In this document: positions 19,035 to 30,387 of the stretch, piece by piece | Position numbering within the stretch: the first letter of the stretch is position 1 | Layout: the number at the start of each line of letters is the position of its first letter | Assembly: GCF_000426065.1 (NCBI RefSeq) | Contig: NZ_AUEQ01000001.1 | Coordinates: 845,304-909,303, forward strand | Source: Mycobacterium sp. URHD0025 | GTDB lineage: Bacteria; Actinomycetota; Actinomycetes; Mycobacteriales; Mycobacteriaceae | Length of the DNA stretch: 64,000 nt | Direction: 5' to 3' | Made by a program: the position numbers and the translations under genes | The notes under the pieces: model-generated | The model's input: the letters and a program-made list of their open reading frames with translations, nothing else | Databases searched by the model: none | Told to the model about the DNA's origin: nothing

Positions 19035-22000
19035 ATGACGGCCCCGGATAATTCCGCAGTTTCCGCGGTGCGGGTGGCTGCGCTGGGGCCGATCCGGGCG
19101 TGGGTGGCCGGCGAGCCGGTGGAACTCGGCGGTCGCAGGCAGCGATCGGTGTTGGCGCGGTTGGTATCCGCACACGGCGAAGTGGTCTCGGTCGACAGGC
19201 TCATCGACGACCTGTGGGAGGGGGAGCCGCCACCGAAAGTGTTGGCATCGCTACAGGCCTACATCTCGCATCTGCGTCGCGTGCTCGAGCCGTGGCGCGA
19301 GCCGCGTACCGTGGCCGGCGTCATCGTCAGCGCGGCCCCGGGATACTCTCTGCGGCTGCCGGTCGAGGCCGTCGACGTGTGGCGTTTCGAGTCGAAGGTT
19401 TCTGCGGCAGAGCAGGAAGCGGACCCTGCCGAGCGGGCGCGACTGCTCGAAGGTGCGCTCGAGGGCTGGTCAGGTGAGCCCTACGCGGAGGTGGCCGACG
19501 CGCTGTGGGCGGTCCCTGAAGTGGCCCGTCTGACCGAATTGCGGTTGGCCACCACCGAATCGTATGCACAGACGCAGTCGGTGCTGGGTCGCGACGCAGT
19601 CGTCGTTCGGGTTCTGGAGCGCCACGCCCGCGATCACCCGGGCCGGGAAGTTGCCGCCGGATTGCTCGCGACCGCGCTGTACCGGACCGGACATCAGTCG
19701 GCAGCACTGGACGTCTTACGCCGTACCCGTGAACACCTCCTCGATGACCTAGGGCTCGAACCGGCGCGTCCGCTGCGGGAGCTGGAACGCGACATCCTGC
19801 AGCAGGCCGATCACCTTGAGCCGATCCCACTGGCGGAGAGGCCGGTCGCGATTCCGCGGTTCGGGCGAAAGCCGCCACGGTCGTGTGGGCGGACCGCTGA
19901 ACTGGCGGCGATCGCACGGACCGCGGAAACGGTTGAGCGCGAAGGTGGTCGCGTGCTGTGGGTCTGTGGCGAGGTGGGCCTCGGCAAGACCACACTTGTC
20001 GATACCGCCGCCGAGCGGCTACGCGCGACCGGCTGGGCGGTGGCCTCGGGACGCTGCCCGGAGGTGGACGGTGCACCGCCAGGTTGGGCGTGGACGGAGG
20101 TCATCCGTGAATTCGTGGCCTCGTGCGAACCCGATCAGGTCGCGGCGTTGGGCCCGTTGTTGCACGACGGCGGCACAGCCAGTGCCGACAGCGGCGGCAC
20201 GTTCTGGTTGGCCCAGGCGCTTGCCGGCCTCCTAGGGCAGGTATCGGCCCGTCGACCGCTGGTCGTTGTGCTGGATGACCTGCACCGTACCGATGGCCTG
20301 ACGCTGGAATTGCTGCGTTTCGTGACCGATCGACTCGGTGGTCATCGCGTGCTGATCATCGGAACCTACCGGTCTTCCGAATTGGGGCCAGAGCTGGAGG
20401 CGGCCCGCGCGGCGCTGGCCAACCACGCCGCCGTCCACCTCGAACTGGCGGGCCTCGACGAGCCGGCCACGGCGGAACTGGCTGCCGAGTACGGACTTTC
20501 GGCGCTCTCCGGCGAGACGCTACGGCTCCTGCGTGAGCGGACCGGCGGCAATCCGCTGTTCATCCGGGAACTGGCCCGGTTGATGGTTGCCGAGGGCGTG
20601 GAAGCCGGCAAGGGCGGCGTGCCGGTCGGGGTGCGTGATGTGTTGCGGCGCAGACTTGCCCGGCTGCCAGCGCCGACCGCCACCGCACTGCGTCAGGCTG
20701 CGGTACTCGGCCGCGATGTGGATCTCGACCTACTCGGCGATCTCGCGCAAGGCAACTCAGAAGATCTGCTCGACGCGCTCGAACCGGCTGTGCTGGCCGG
20801 GCTTCTCGACGAGCCGGCGCCGGGCCGGGCGAGATTTGCCCACGCCCTGATCCGCGACACGATCTACGACGACATGTCCATCCTGCGCCGGACCCGGCTG
20901 CACGCTGCGGCCCTCGGCCTACTGCGCCGACCGGGAAGTTCAGCGGATGCCTCCTCGCTCGCCTATCACGCCGTGGCCGCAGCGACTCCCGACACGGCAA
21001 GTGCAGCAGCTGATTTCGCGATGGCCGCTGCCCGCGAGGCCGATACCGTCGGCGCACCGGCCGAATCGGTGCGGCAGTGGCGGGCGACCGTTCGGATGCT
21101 GGATCTCGCCGGAGTCCGGCCCGTGGGCCCGCAGCCGAACGCGCTGGAGCGGGCGGTTCTCGCGCGCTGTGGTCTGGTCGCGGCGCTGGCCCGGGCCGGC
21201 GATGTCGTTTCGGCACGCGACGAACAGAAGCGGACGTTGGCACTGACAACGGGCAACGACGCGTTGACAGTCGGCGCGCTCACCCTGTGGGATGCCCCGC
21301 TGGTGTGGCGGCTCCGGACCACCGACGCAGCCGACGAGGACATCGTGGTGCCGCTTCGTCGGGTGCTGGCCAGTGATCATCCGGGGCCCGTGCGGGCGCG
21401 ACTGCTATCGACGTTGTTCGCCGAGTTGGAAGGTGCGGATACGCCCGCCGCATTGCAGGCGAATTCGGAGGCACTGGAGTTGGCGCGTGCGGCCCACGCC
21501 GAGGCCCCCGACGTCTACGGCCGGTTGTTGTGTGCGGCGCTCAATGCCCGTGCCTTCGCAGCACTGGGCCCCGACCTTGCCGCCGAACGGGAAGCGGCGG
21601 CCGCCGAACTGCTCGCGGTGGCACAGGAGTGCGGCGCGGTCGACTACGAGGCGGTCGCTCAGTGGCTGTTGTTCCTGTCTGCGGCGGGCCGCTCGGACCT
21701 GGCTGCCGCCTTGGACCGTGTCGATCTCGCTGTGGCACGGGCAGGTACCGGCCAGTTGGGTTACCTGATGGGTGTGCTCGACGTGTTCGAGGCGCAGTTG
21801 ACGGTGCTGGCGGGCCGACCCGACGAGGGGGAGCGCCGCTACGCTGCGGCGGCCGTTCAGTTGTCCGAACACGGCGCGCCCAACGGCGCGTTGATGGCAG
21901 TAGTCGGACGGTTGACGGGCGCTCTGTTCCGCAACGACCTCGCTCCGCTGGCAGACGAGTTGCTCGCCGTTCACAACATGGTGTCGAGGACGGTCACCGA

Positions 22001-22403
22001 CGCTGTGGTCCTGGCGTTGCTGGCCTCAGGAAGAACCGATGAAGCACAACAGGTCTGGGCCCAGCGAGAGCCGGTGGAGCGGTCCTATTACTGGCTGGCG
22101 ATGACCACGCTGCGCGCACACGCGTCGGCGGCGATCGGTGACGAGGCGGTCGCGAAGGCGACTGCCGAGGAGCTGCTGCCCTACTCCGGTCGGATGGCTG
22201 GGCTGGACAACGGCACCCTGCTCACCGGACCCGTCGACGAGGCGCTGGCCGCCGTCGCCGAACTGACCGGCGACGCTGAGCAGGCTCGCCGTTACCGTGC
22301 CGATGCCGCTGCGCTCCGTCAGCGTCTCGGGGCGGACGCCGCCCGGGTGCTCAGCCGAACACCCGACGGTCGAATCGCCGGTGGCGCACCGACAACACGG
22401 TGA
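19035..22403 (+). CDS. BTAD-domain AAA/STAND transcriptional activator (SARP/AfsR-like)
   Basis: A 1122-residue regulator. Residues about 10-105 form an OmpR-type winged helix ([33 protein letters not shown]), and 110-260 form the bacterial transcriptional activation domain ([20 protein letters not shown]). An AAA ATPase follows, with Walker [17 protein letters not shown] near 312-325 and Walker [14 protein letters not shown] near 410. The rest is helical, TPR-like. It diverges from the crcB operon. Its 3' end overlaps the convergent hemerythrin gene by 53 bp. Targets are unknown. Confidence 0.86.
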   Translation: MTAPDNSAVSAVRVAALGPIRAWVAGEPVELGGRRQRSVLARLVSAHGEVVSVDRLIDDLWEGEPPPKVLASLQAYISHLRRVLEPWREPRTVAGVIVSAAPGYSLRLPVEAVDVWRFESKVSAAEQEADPAERARLLEGALEGWSGEPYAEVADALWAVPEVARLTELRLATTESYAQTQSVLGRDAVVVRVLERHARDHPGREVAAGLLATALYRTGHQSAALDVLRRTREHLLDDLGLEPARPLRELERDILQQADHLEPIPLAERPVAIPRFGRKPPRSCGRTAELAAIARTAETVEREGGRVLWVCGEVGLGKTTLVDTAAERLRATGWAVASGRCPEVDGAPPGWAWTEVIREFVASCEPDQVAALGPLLHDGGTASADSGGTFWLAQALAGLLGQVSARRPLVVVLDDLHRTDGLTLELLRFVTDRLGGHRVLIIGTYRSSELGPELEAARAALANHAAVHLELAGLDEPATAELAAEYGLSALSGETLRLLRERTGGNPLFIRELARLMVAEGVEAGKGGVPVGVRDVLRRRLARLPAPTATALRQAAVLGRDVDLDLLGDLAQGNSEDLLDALEPAVLAGLLDEPAPGRARFAHALIRDTIYDDMSILRRTRLHAAALGLLRRPGSSADASSLAYHAVAAATPDTASAAADFAMAAAREADTVGAPAESVRQWRATVRMLDLAGVRPVGPQPNALERAVLARCGLVAALARAGDVVSARDEQKRTLALTTGNDALTVGALTLWDAPLVWRLRTTDAADEDIVVPLRRVLASDHPGPVRARLLSTLFAELEGADTPAALQANSEALELARAAHAEAPDVYGRLLCAALNARAFAALGPDLAAEREAAAAELLAVAQECGAVDYEAVAQWLLFLSAAGRSDLAAALDRVDLAVARAGTGQLGYLMGVLDVFEAQLTVLAGRPDEGERRYAAAAVQLSEHGAPNGALMAVVGRLTGALFRNDLAPLADELLAVHNMVSRTVTDAVVLALLASGRTDEAQQVWAQREPVERSYYWLAMTTLRAHASAAIGDEAVAKATAEELLPYSGRMAGLDNGTLLTGPVDEALAAVAELTGDAEQARRYRADAAALRQRLGADAARVLSRTPDGRIAGGAPTTR

Positions 22404-23037
22404 TCAGCGCGAGCAGTATCGGACTTACGGTTTCGGACAGTGCGACGCGTTCTTGCTCGGTCATCACCGCCACGGTGCGTGGTCCGTCGAACGACATCCG
22501 CCCGCTCCGTTGGGCAGCCTTTTCGACGGCGGCCCAGTCGTCGACAGACACGTACTGCCGGATCACCGGGAAGATCTCCCGTTCTTCGTCGGCAATGTGT
22601 TCATGCAGCAGCCCGTGCAGTTCGGTGAGGCCGGCGGCCAGCGGTGCCGCTGACTCCTTATCGCCGACATTCACCCGGAACCCCGCCGCCAGCGCGCGCA
22701 ACCGGTCCAACCGCGGGTCGAGTGCCGCGTGGTCCTCGGTCAGCTCGGTCAGGTCGACACTCCCGCCGGCAGAGGCTTCGATCACCGGCCACAGGATCTG
22801 GTCCTCCGTCGTGTGGTGGTGATGAACCGAGTCGCACAGCAGGTTCACGTACCGGGCGACAGCGCGTGCACGCCGGGGCGTGCACGTCATCCCTCCATCT
22901 GCGAAAGCCGAGGTCAAAGTTGCGACGCGGCCGACGTCGGTGACCATGGCGCGGTGCGCAAGGCTGATACCGAGGAGGTCGGGCTCGGGATCGCCGGGAC
23001 GCCGCGCGGTGACGTTGACGAGTCGTGTGGGTTGCAT
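22351..23037 (-). CDS. hemerythrin HHE domain protein
   Basis: A 228-residue protein with a four-helix hemerythrin-like domain. Iron-ligand candidates are in [43 protein letters not shown] and [21 protein letters not shown]-terminal hydrophobic stretch ([14 protein letters not shown]) could be a membrane anchor. Such proteins may bind oxygen or NO, or act in oxidative stress; no role is proven here. The start is ATG 23037 (GTG 23049 possible); neither has a clear RBS. Tail-to-tail overlap with the BTAD regulator. Confidence 0.85.
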   Translation of the reverse strand: MQPTRLVNVTARRPGDPEPDLLGISLAHRAMVTDVGRVATLTSAFADGGMTCTPRRARAVARYVNLLCDSVHHHHTTEDQILWPVIEASAGGSVDLTELTEDHAALDPRLDRLRALAAGFRVNVGDKESAAPLAAGLTELHGLLHEHIADEEREIFPVIRQYVSVDDWAAVEKAAQRSGRMSFDGPRTVAVMTEQERVALSETVSPILLALITVLSVRHRRFDRRVFG

Positions 23038-23141
23038 CGGAGTGTTCACGGCAGCCACGTTGCAGGGCCACACTTGTAACCGACTTGTGTAAGGCTTGCT
23101 CTGACCGTCGAACGCTAGTTGTCGGAGGGAAATCGGGAACC

Positions 23142-24772
<1,631 letters not shown>

Positions 24773-24776
<4 letters not shown>

Positions 24777-26035
24777 GCGTTAAGGAGGGTGACTGTCAGA
24801 GCGACGCCAAGCCGAAGCTGCCCGGTGAAGTCTGGGTCCTGATCGTCGCCAACGCGGTCATCGCGCTCGGCTACGGCGTGGTGGCGCCGGTGCTGCCGGC
24901 CTACGCCCGCCACTTCGGGGTCAGCATCAGCGCCGCGACGTTCGTCATCACCGCGTTCGCGCTGATGAGGCTGTGTTTCGCGCCGGCCACCGGGGTGTTG
25001 ATCCAGCGGCTGGGGGAGCGCCGGATCTACGTGTGGGGTCTGCTGATCGTCGCTGTCACCACCGGCGCATGTGCGTTCGCGCAGACGTATTGGCAGCTGC
25101 TGCTGTTCCGGTCGCTGGGCGGAATCGGTTCGACGATGTTCTTCGTGTCGGCATTGGGACTGATGATCCGGGTCAGCCCGGAGGATGCCCGCGGACGGGT
25201 GGCCGGCCTGTTCTCCTCGGCGTTTCTGGTCGGCTCGGTCGGCGGGCCGGTGCTGGGCAGTCTGACCGCCGGGCTCGGCCTGAATGCCCCGTTCGTGATC
25301 TACGGTGCGGCGTTGACGGTTGCCGCCGCCGTGGTGTTCATAAGCCTGCGGCACTCGTCACTGGCCGCGCCCGCGCCGGACGAAGGTGCCAAGGTCACTG
25401 TCCGCGCGGCGCTGGCCAACCCCGCCTACCGGGCGGCGTTGTTGTCGAACTTCGCGACCGGATGGTCGGCCTTCGGACTACGAATTGCCTTGGTGCCGTT
25501 GTTCATCGTCGACGTGCTGCATCGCGGTCCCGGAATGGCGGGGCTGGCCTTGGCCACCTTCGCCGTCGGCAATGTGTCGGCGGTGATCCCCAGCGGGTAT
25601 CTGTCGGACCGGGTGGGCCGGCGCCTGCTGCTGATCGTCGGGCTCACGGCGGCCGGGATCTCGACGGTGATGGTGGGCTTCACCGACGGCCTGACGCTGT
25701 TTCTGGTGAGCGCCTACGTCGCGGGTTTCTCGACCGGGATCTTCACCGCGCCGCAGCAGGCCGCGGTGGCCGACATCATCGGCAACAAGGCTCGTGGCGG
25801 CACCGCGGTGGCGACGTTCCAGATGATGGCCGACGTCGGTTCGGTCGGCGGCTCGCTACTGGTCGGGCTGATCGCGCAGTACCTGTCGTTCTCCTGGGCC
25901 TTCGTGGTCAGCGGGGTCATCCTGCTCGTTGCCGCGGTGGGCTGGATCTTCGCTCCCGAGACGCGCGGACGGCCCTCCGCTGAGCACACTCCGACCCGAG
26001 CATTGGGGCCCGAGGCCGGTGGAGAGGTTCCCTGA
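24773..26035 (+). CDS. MFS transporter
   Basis: A 420-residue major facilitator with 12 predicted helices. The [11 protein letters not shown] and [13 protein letters not shown] loops match the conserved MFS loop 2-3 and 8-9 motifs. The N-terminal half holds [16 protein letters not shown], as in drug/metabolite exporters. The GTG overlaps the pgm stop (GTGA). The substrate is unknown; genomic pairing with pgm is known in mycobacteria but does not define it. Confidence 0.88.
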
Positions 26036-26090
26036 CCAGCGATTTTGAATGGCGGGTAGCCGTGGTGTAACTTCGTGGGGCACGACAAAC

Positions 26091-26163
26091 GGGGCTATGG
26101 CGCAGTTGGTAGCGCACCACACTGGCAGTGTGGGGGTCAGGGGTTCGAATCCCCTTAGCTCCA
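26091..26163 (+). tRNA. tRNA-Ala (anticodon GGC)
   Basis: A 73-nt cloverleaf: acceptor GGGGCTA pairs with TAGCTCC (one G-T pair), D arm GCGCAGTTGGTAGCGC, anticodon stem CCACA/TGTGG with loop CTGGCAG (anticodon GGC), and T arm AGGGG-TTCGAAT-CCCCT. CCA is not encoded. The 3' part (26121 on) is the left 47-bp repeat of the integrated element, so the present 3' half came from the element and keeps the tRNA whole. Confidence 0.95.
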
Positions 26164-26167
26164 CCCA
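26121..26167 (+). repeat. attL: 47-bp direct repeat in the tRNA-Ala 3' half
   Basis: Identical over 47 bp to 34114-34160, running from the anticodon loop through the end of the tRNA and four bases beyond. This is the classic crossover region of tyrosine-recombinase elements that use tRNA genes as attB. Confidence 0.92.
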
Positions 26168-26473
26168 TTTGACCAGGACGTATGCCCGTAATGCGGCGCG
26201 GATAGGGCCAGTCCGCCGCAGATTGACTACAGAGTTGACGACAGTTGTCGTTCGAAAATGCGCATCACACTCGAACGCCCGAAAGTTGACGACACTCAGG
26301 CCCAAGCCGAAGGCCCATGCGCTTCCGCACGCGCGCTGAAATATGCGCGTGGATGAGCGATACGACTCTGCCCTGAGCTGCGGCATGGGCCACGCGGCAA
26401 CGGACGGAATTAGGCGCGCGACCCTCCGGACAGGTCGGCCTCGATGCCGTCGATGCAAAGTAGGCTCTTGTCG
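26168..26473. other. left end of island, no gene
   Basis: No convincing coding sequence. It holds two copies of AGTTGACGACA (26233-26243 and 26284-26294), plus an inverted TGTCGT right after the first copy. These resemble integrase arm sites. The rest shows no clear structure. Confidence 0.6.
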
Positions 26474-26668
26474 GTGGACAATGAAGGTGAGGAATCCGGA
26501 GTTTCGCCTGTATGGCTTGCTCCCCGCGAATACCGCCTTGCCGCACACCAATGGATGACGCGGGCGATACACGATCTGTCGCGTGCGTTGCATCCAATAC
26601 TCAGCGAGACCAGCTACATGGTCGTCCGTGACCTCCCTGAGGCTGATCCAGCCCAATCTAGCGAATGA
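26474..26668 (+). CDS. small hypothetical protein, first gene of nuclease-like module
   Basis: A possible 64-residue protein from GTG 26474 (an in-frame TTG at 26468 is also possible). The sequence WLAPREYRLAAHQWMTRAIHDL then LHPILSETSYMVVRD is well-behaved and not a shadow of another gene. It ends 12 bp before the next start, which suggests an operon. No family is recognised. The weak point is the absence of a clear RBS. Confidence 0.45.
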   Translation: MDNEGEESGVSPVWLAPREYRLAAHQWMTRAIHDLSRALHPILSETSYMVVRDLPEADPAQSSE

Positions 26669-26680
26669 CAGGGTTAATTC

Positions 26681-27130
26681 GTGCAACCTGACAGTAAGCC
26701 GGCGCCCGAAGCCGGTCTACGTTCGCCGCTGTACCGCGACATCCATCTGCAGCACGAATGGACCACCAGCGTTGACGAAATCCTGTCCTACGACACTGAT
26801 TCCCTACTGAGCAGCATCGCGCAGGCCGCGGACGACATGGGTGGTCAACTTGTCCGGGCGATGGCCGAACACATCAGCGCAATATGCGACCGGACAGGCA
26901 ACGTAGTAGACGCCAGCGGGAGCAACTTCTATGACGCCATCATCGAAGTCTCCGAGAACATGGATCTGGCATTCGACGACGAAGGCAAGCTTCGGCAGCA
27001 AATCCTCCTTCACCCCGACAACCTCCCGAAGGAGCCGCCGACCGCCGAGCAAGAAGCAAGGCTGAAGGCAGTGATCGATCGGAAGCGGGAGGAATGGAAT
27101 GCTGCGCGCAGTCGTCGAGAACTTCCTTAA
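26681..27130 (+). CDS. unknown protein coupled to PD-(D/E)XK nuclease gene
   Basis: A 149-residue acidic protein (GTG start). Segments include EILSYDTDSLLSSIAQAADD, NVVDASGSNFYDAIIEVSEN and a C-terminal charged helix (EQEARLKAVIDRKREEWNAA). It overlaps the next gene by 32 bp in another frame, so the two are translated together. I recognise no family. Given its partner, it may be an antitoxin-like, adaptor or specificity subunit; that is inference. Confidence 0.7.
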   Translation: MQPDSKPAPEAGLRSPLYRDIHLQHEWTTSVDEILSYDTDSLLSSIAQAADDMGGQLVRAMAEHISAICDRTGNVVDASGSNFYDAIIEVSENMDLAFDDEGKLRQQILLHPDNLPKEPPTAEQEARLKAVIDRKREEWNAARSRRELP

Positions 27131-28667
27131 ATCCCTGACAGAACGCGAGTTCGACGGTCCATTGTTGGCGATCTTGTCGAGCCGAGGCTTTACCGATATC
27201 CACTTCACCCACGGTGGGTTCGAGTTCGGCAAAGACGTCATTGCCAAGAAGGCGGAGGCCAAGGGCGGCATCCTTGCACGTCTGCGCCGGGGATGCTCAC
27301 GCGGGAATGGGCTGACTCTCCGCCAGTATTCGATTCAGTCAAAGGCCGGAGACATCGGTATGCCTGAGTGGCGCGCCGTTCGCTCTCAGCTTGAGGAGTG
27401 CGAGTACAACACTCTCAGCCACCCGTCGTTCGACGAAGCTTTGCCGCGCGTGGCAGTCCTAGTCACCACTGGCCATCTCAAAGGTGCCGCCGCACCTGAC
27501 GCTCAGCAGTTCAAGAAAAGCTGCAAGGCGCGAGGACTTGCCGGCTTCGAAGTCTGGGACGATCAAGACCTCCTGACCTGGCTGTGCAACGATCCCTCGC
27601 TCGGCCTGACCGCAACGGCCGTCCAGAACGACCTCATCGCGCTGGTTAGCGCTATCAACAGTTTGAACGTGACAGAACCCATGCTGGAGCGGTTCTCGCG
27701 GCGATGGCTAGATGGAGATTTGGACGGGGTTCGGCTCCGCCAAGCGTCGATTGAAGCCTCGATCATCTGTAACCTTTTGCGCAACACACAGCGTCTCGAT
27801 CTGGCCGCGCTCATGTCGCTGCATCTTTACCGAGCGGCATCGCCTTCACTTCCCAACGTCGTGTCGACTTCGGCACTGCGGCTCTTCACCGCCTACGCTG
27901 CGGAGTTGCTGGAACAAGTTGAGCCCTTCCTCGATGATCCGAAGGCGCTTGTCAACGCACTCATCGAACCGCTCGCCATAGTCACCTACCCTGCGGCGTG
28001 CAGTCGGATGATCGAGATATTCGGACTCCTTGCGCTAGTGGTCGATGGCGATCTAGCTGCCCGGGCCGGGGAAGCGGTCCGGCGTCTCTGCTCGGATCAT
28101 CCTGGTTCCCATCGGCCCATCGCCGATCAGTTCGCCGCCTCACTGATCGCACCGACTGTGGTGTTAGCCAGACTAGATAGAGACACCGCGACCGCCTTTC
28201 TGCGGACGGTTTCCAACTGGGTTCTTGATCGCCACGACCCCCAGAAAAGCGGTCTCGGTCTTGCCGACCTACAGGAGAACGAAGAAGTATCAATCGAGCG
28301 CCTACTCGGCGGCACACTTGCCGGCACCACACTATCCTCGCGACTCCAAAGTTACGTCGCGACAGTACTTTTGGATCTAGTATTCGTTGTGGGTGCTCAA
28401 GACTTGTACGAAGCCGTCCGCGCCAATTTCGAGGCGCTACGAATCGTGCCCACGATCACCGCAGCTGATGAATCGAAAGCGGGTTGGCGACGAGGCGGCA
28501 CAGACGTCTGGCCGCAACCCCGGGTCGATTACGGATCTTGGCAGGATCCCAGGCCGGGGCACTATTCCCACACGTCTACGGTGGACCCGGTTAGCGCCGT
28601 CATCTTGTCCTCGGTCTGCCGGAGTCGCCACTACGTCACGGCAATAAGCGCGCTGCTCGGCGGCTAG
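27099..28667 (+). CDS. PD-(D/E)XK nuclease-like protein with large helical C-terminal region
   Basis: A 522-residue protein. The N-terminal ~140 residues look like a restriction endonuclease-like fold: a helix (REFDGPLLAILSSRGF), then GGFEFGKDVIAK (Asp46 as the PD-type acid, preceded by Glu42), and a strand ending YSIQSKAGDIG with Q-S-K (80-82) as the (D/E)xK equivalent. A strand/helix segment PRVAVLVTTGHLKG follows, then about 300 residues of helices with no known domain. Motif arrangement suggests a Mrr-like DNA cutter; enzyme activity is inferred. Confidence 0.7.
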   Translation: MLRAVVENFLKSLTEREFDGPLLAILSSRGFTDIHFTHGGFEFGKDVIAKKAEAKGGILARLRRGCSRGNGLTLRQYSIQSKAGDIGMPEWRAVRSQLEECEYNTLSHPSFDEALPRVAVLVTTGHLKGAAAPDAQQFKKSCKARGLAGFEVWDDQDLLTWLCNDPSLGLTATAVQNDLIALVSAINSLNVTEPMLERFSRRWLDGDLDGVRLRQASIEASIICNLLRNTQRLDLAALMSLHLYRAASPSLPNVVSTSALRLFTAYAAELLEQVEPFLDDPKALVNALIEPLAIVTYPAACSRMIEIFGLLALVVDGDLAARAGEAVRRLCSDHPGSHRPIADQFAASLIAPTVVLARLDRDTATAFLRTVSNWVLDRHDPQKSGLGLADLQENEEVSIERLLGGTLAGTTLSSRLQSYVATVLLDLVFVVGAQDLYEAVRANFEALRIVPTITAADESKAGWRRGGTDVWPQPRVDYGSWQDPRPGHYSHTSTVDPVSAVILSSVCRSRHYVTAISALLGG

Positions 28668-28849
28668 GCGCATTCGCCTGCCGTGAGAGATGCTGCTTAG
28701 TCCCGGGAGTAGTCATTTGACCCACGGCAACCGGCTCGGACGGGATCGCGGATCGGCACACAAGCCCATTGTGAGCAGTTGATGGATCTGGACGCTGAAA
28801 TGAGACATCGAGTCATGCAGGCGGCGGCGCGCTGACAACCAGAGAGCCG

Positions 28850-29875
28850 TGCGCCGACCTGCCCTGGACACAACACCTTTCGCGGGTATGGCGCATGAAC
28901 GACCCAGAGGAACGCACCGCCTCACTGGCGCTGCGCAACGGCGGTCCTGCATCGGTGCGCAAAGCGGTCGGCTGGTACCGCACCCACGGCCGTCTTAATT
29001 GCGGGGATCAGATCATGATGGCCGCCGACGCGCTGGCCGCCTATCGGGCCGACACCGCGGCGGGCAAGGACGCCCTACTGATCTGCGACACCACCGAAAT
29101 CGCCGACGCGCTCAACCAGCGCATCCACCGCGACACCATCGCCGCCGACGCGCCCACGGTCGGCGGCCCGTGGGCATCGAATCGCCGTCGGCGACCTCAT
29201 CATCAGCCGCCGAAACGACACCACCATCGCGGTACACAGCGCCATCGACCAAGCGGCGCAACCAGACCCGGTACGCAACGGCAACCGCTGGCGCGTCGCC
29301 GGGATTGACGCGACGACCAACCGGGTCGCCGCCGAACGCCTCGATGACCGCACCCGCGTCGCCTTCGACGGCGACTACGTACGCGAGCACATCACCCACG
29401 GCTACGCGGTCACCGTGCACGGCGCCCAAGGGGTCACCGCCGACACCACCAAGGCCGTGCTCGGCGAGAACACCAGCCGCTCGATGCTCTACGTGGCGAT
29501 GGCCGCGAAACTAACAACGTCTACATCTACGAACGGGCCACCGAAGCAGAGTATGGCGGCGACCGGCTGCCCGGCGCGCATGTCGTGGCCCGCGGCACCG
29601 CTCAGCACGCCGGCCGTCTGGCACGCGCCATCATCGGCCACCACGACCAGCCCATCACCGCAAACGAGATCGCTGCCCAAACACCCAGCGCCGCACTGCC
29701 TGAACGCGTGCGCCGCATCCGCGAACGGCGCGCAGCGACGGTGCAGCGCCGGCGGGCAACCTACCGAGCCTGGCAAGCAGACACGCAGAGCTTTGCCCGG
29801 GATATGACCACCGCACGAGAGCACCACATCGGCCGCAGCCGCAACCAGAGCCTCGACTGTGGGATCGAGATGTAA
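28850..29875 (+). pseudogene. frameshifted fragment of MobF (TraA/TrwC-like) conjugative relaxase/helicase
   Basis: Three reading-frame pieces join into the C-terminal helicase part of a relaxase: RVWRMNDPEERTASLALRNG to about 29165; then [20 protein letters not shown] to [20 protein letters not shown]; then, after about 29502, [18 protein letters not shown] to the stop. The second break fits loss of 7 nt that should encode part of a TRGR motif (now AMAAKL). The nicking N-terminus is absent. This is a dead remnant of a conjugative element. Confidence 0.8.
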
Positions 29876-30387
29876 GAACACTCGGTTAGCGCCACCGCAA
29901 ATCTCAGCCGCACGTCGAATAGGACAAACCTCAGCAGCACGAACCCGTGAGGAGTTTCTCTACTGGTATCAACGAGTCGATAACGCCGATCGGCGCGGCT
30001 CTCCGGGCAATCGTTGAGCCCCGGCTGATGAGAGACACAGAGCAGTTCAAAGCATTCGGAATGCGGCGATGAGGCGGGCAGGAGGTTTAACCTCGTCAGT
30101 TTCCGGAAGTTAACGCTGTCTTATGCAGGGCGGATCACGCAAAGTTTCATCGTGGCGGCCTCGGGCCAGCGACACGGCCGCCAGTGTTTGCCGCCCCACC
30201 CGGCGCGGGCCAGTACAGCCTTACGTCAGAAAGGGGGATGGGAACGCAAACCGATTCCATGGGCATCGAAGGCATTACTTGGCCGAACTCTCGACTGACC
30301 TGTTGCTGCTCAATGTACGGGCGGGAACAACCGGGCCCGCCATCCACAATTCCCGCCACGCATTGACGATGTGTTGCCTCGGCGAAC
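29876..30387. other. non-coding stretch inside island
   Basis: Short open frames here (for example a plus-strand one from 30123) have poor, Arg-rich composition and overlap the end of the minus-strand TPR gene, so I do not call them genes. No repeat or RNA structure stood out. It separates the decayed relaxase from the TPR/HD pair. Confidence 0.5.

Noticed and set aside
25856..26686. 276-codon minus-strand frame across the MFS gene end and the tRNA
   Set aside because: It reads through an intact tRNA and the 3' end of a clear MFS gene; high-GC antisense frame, not a gene.
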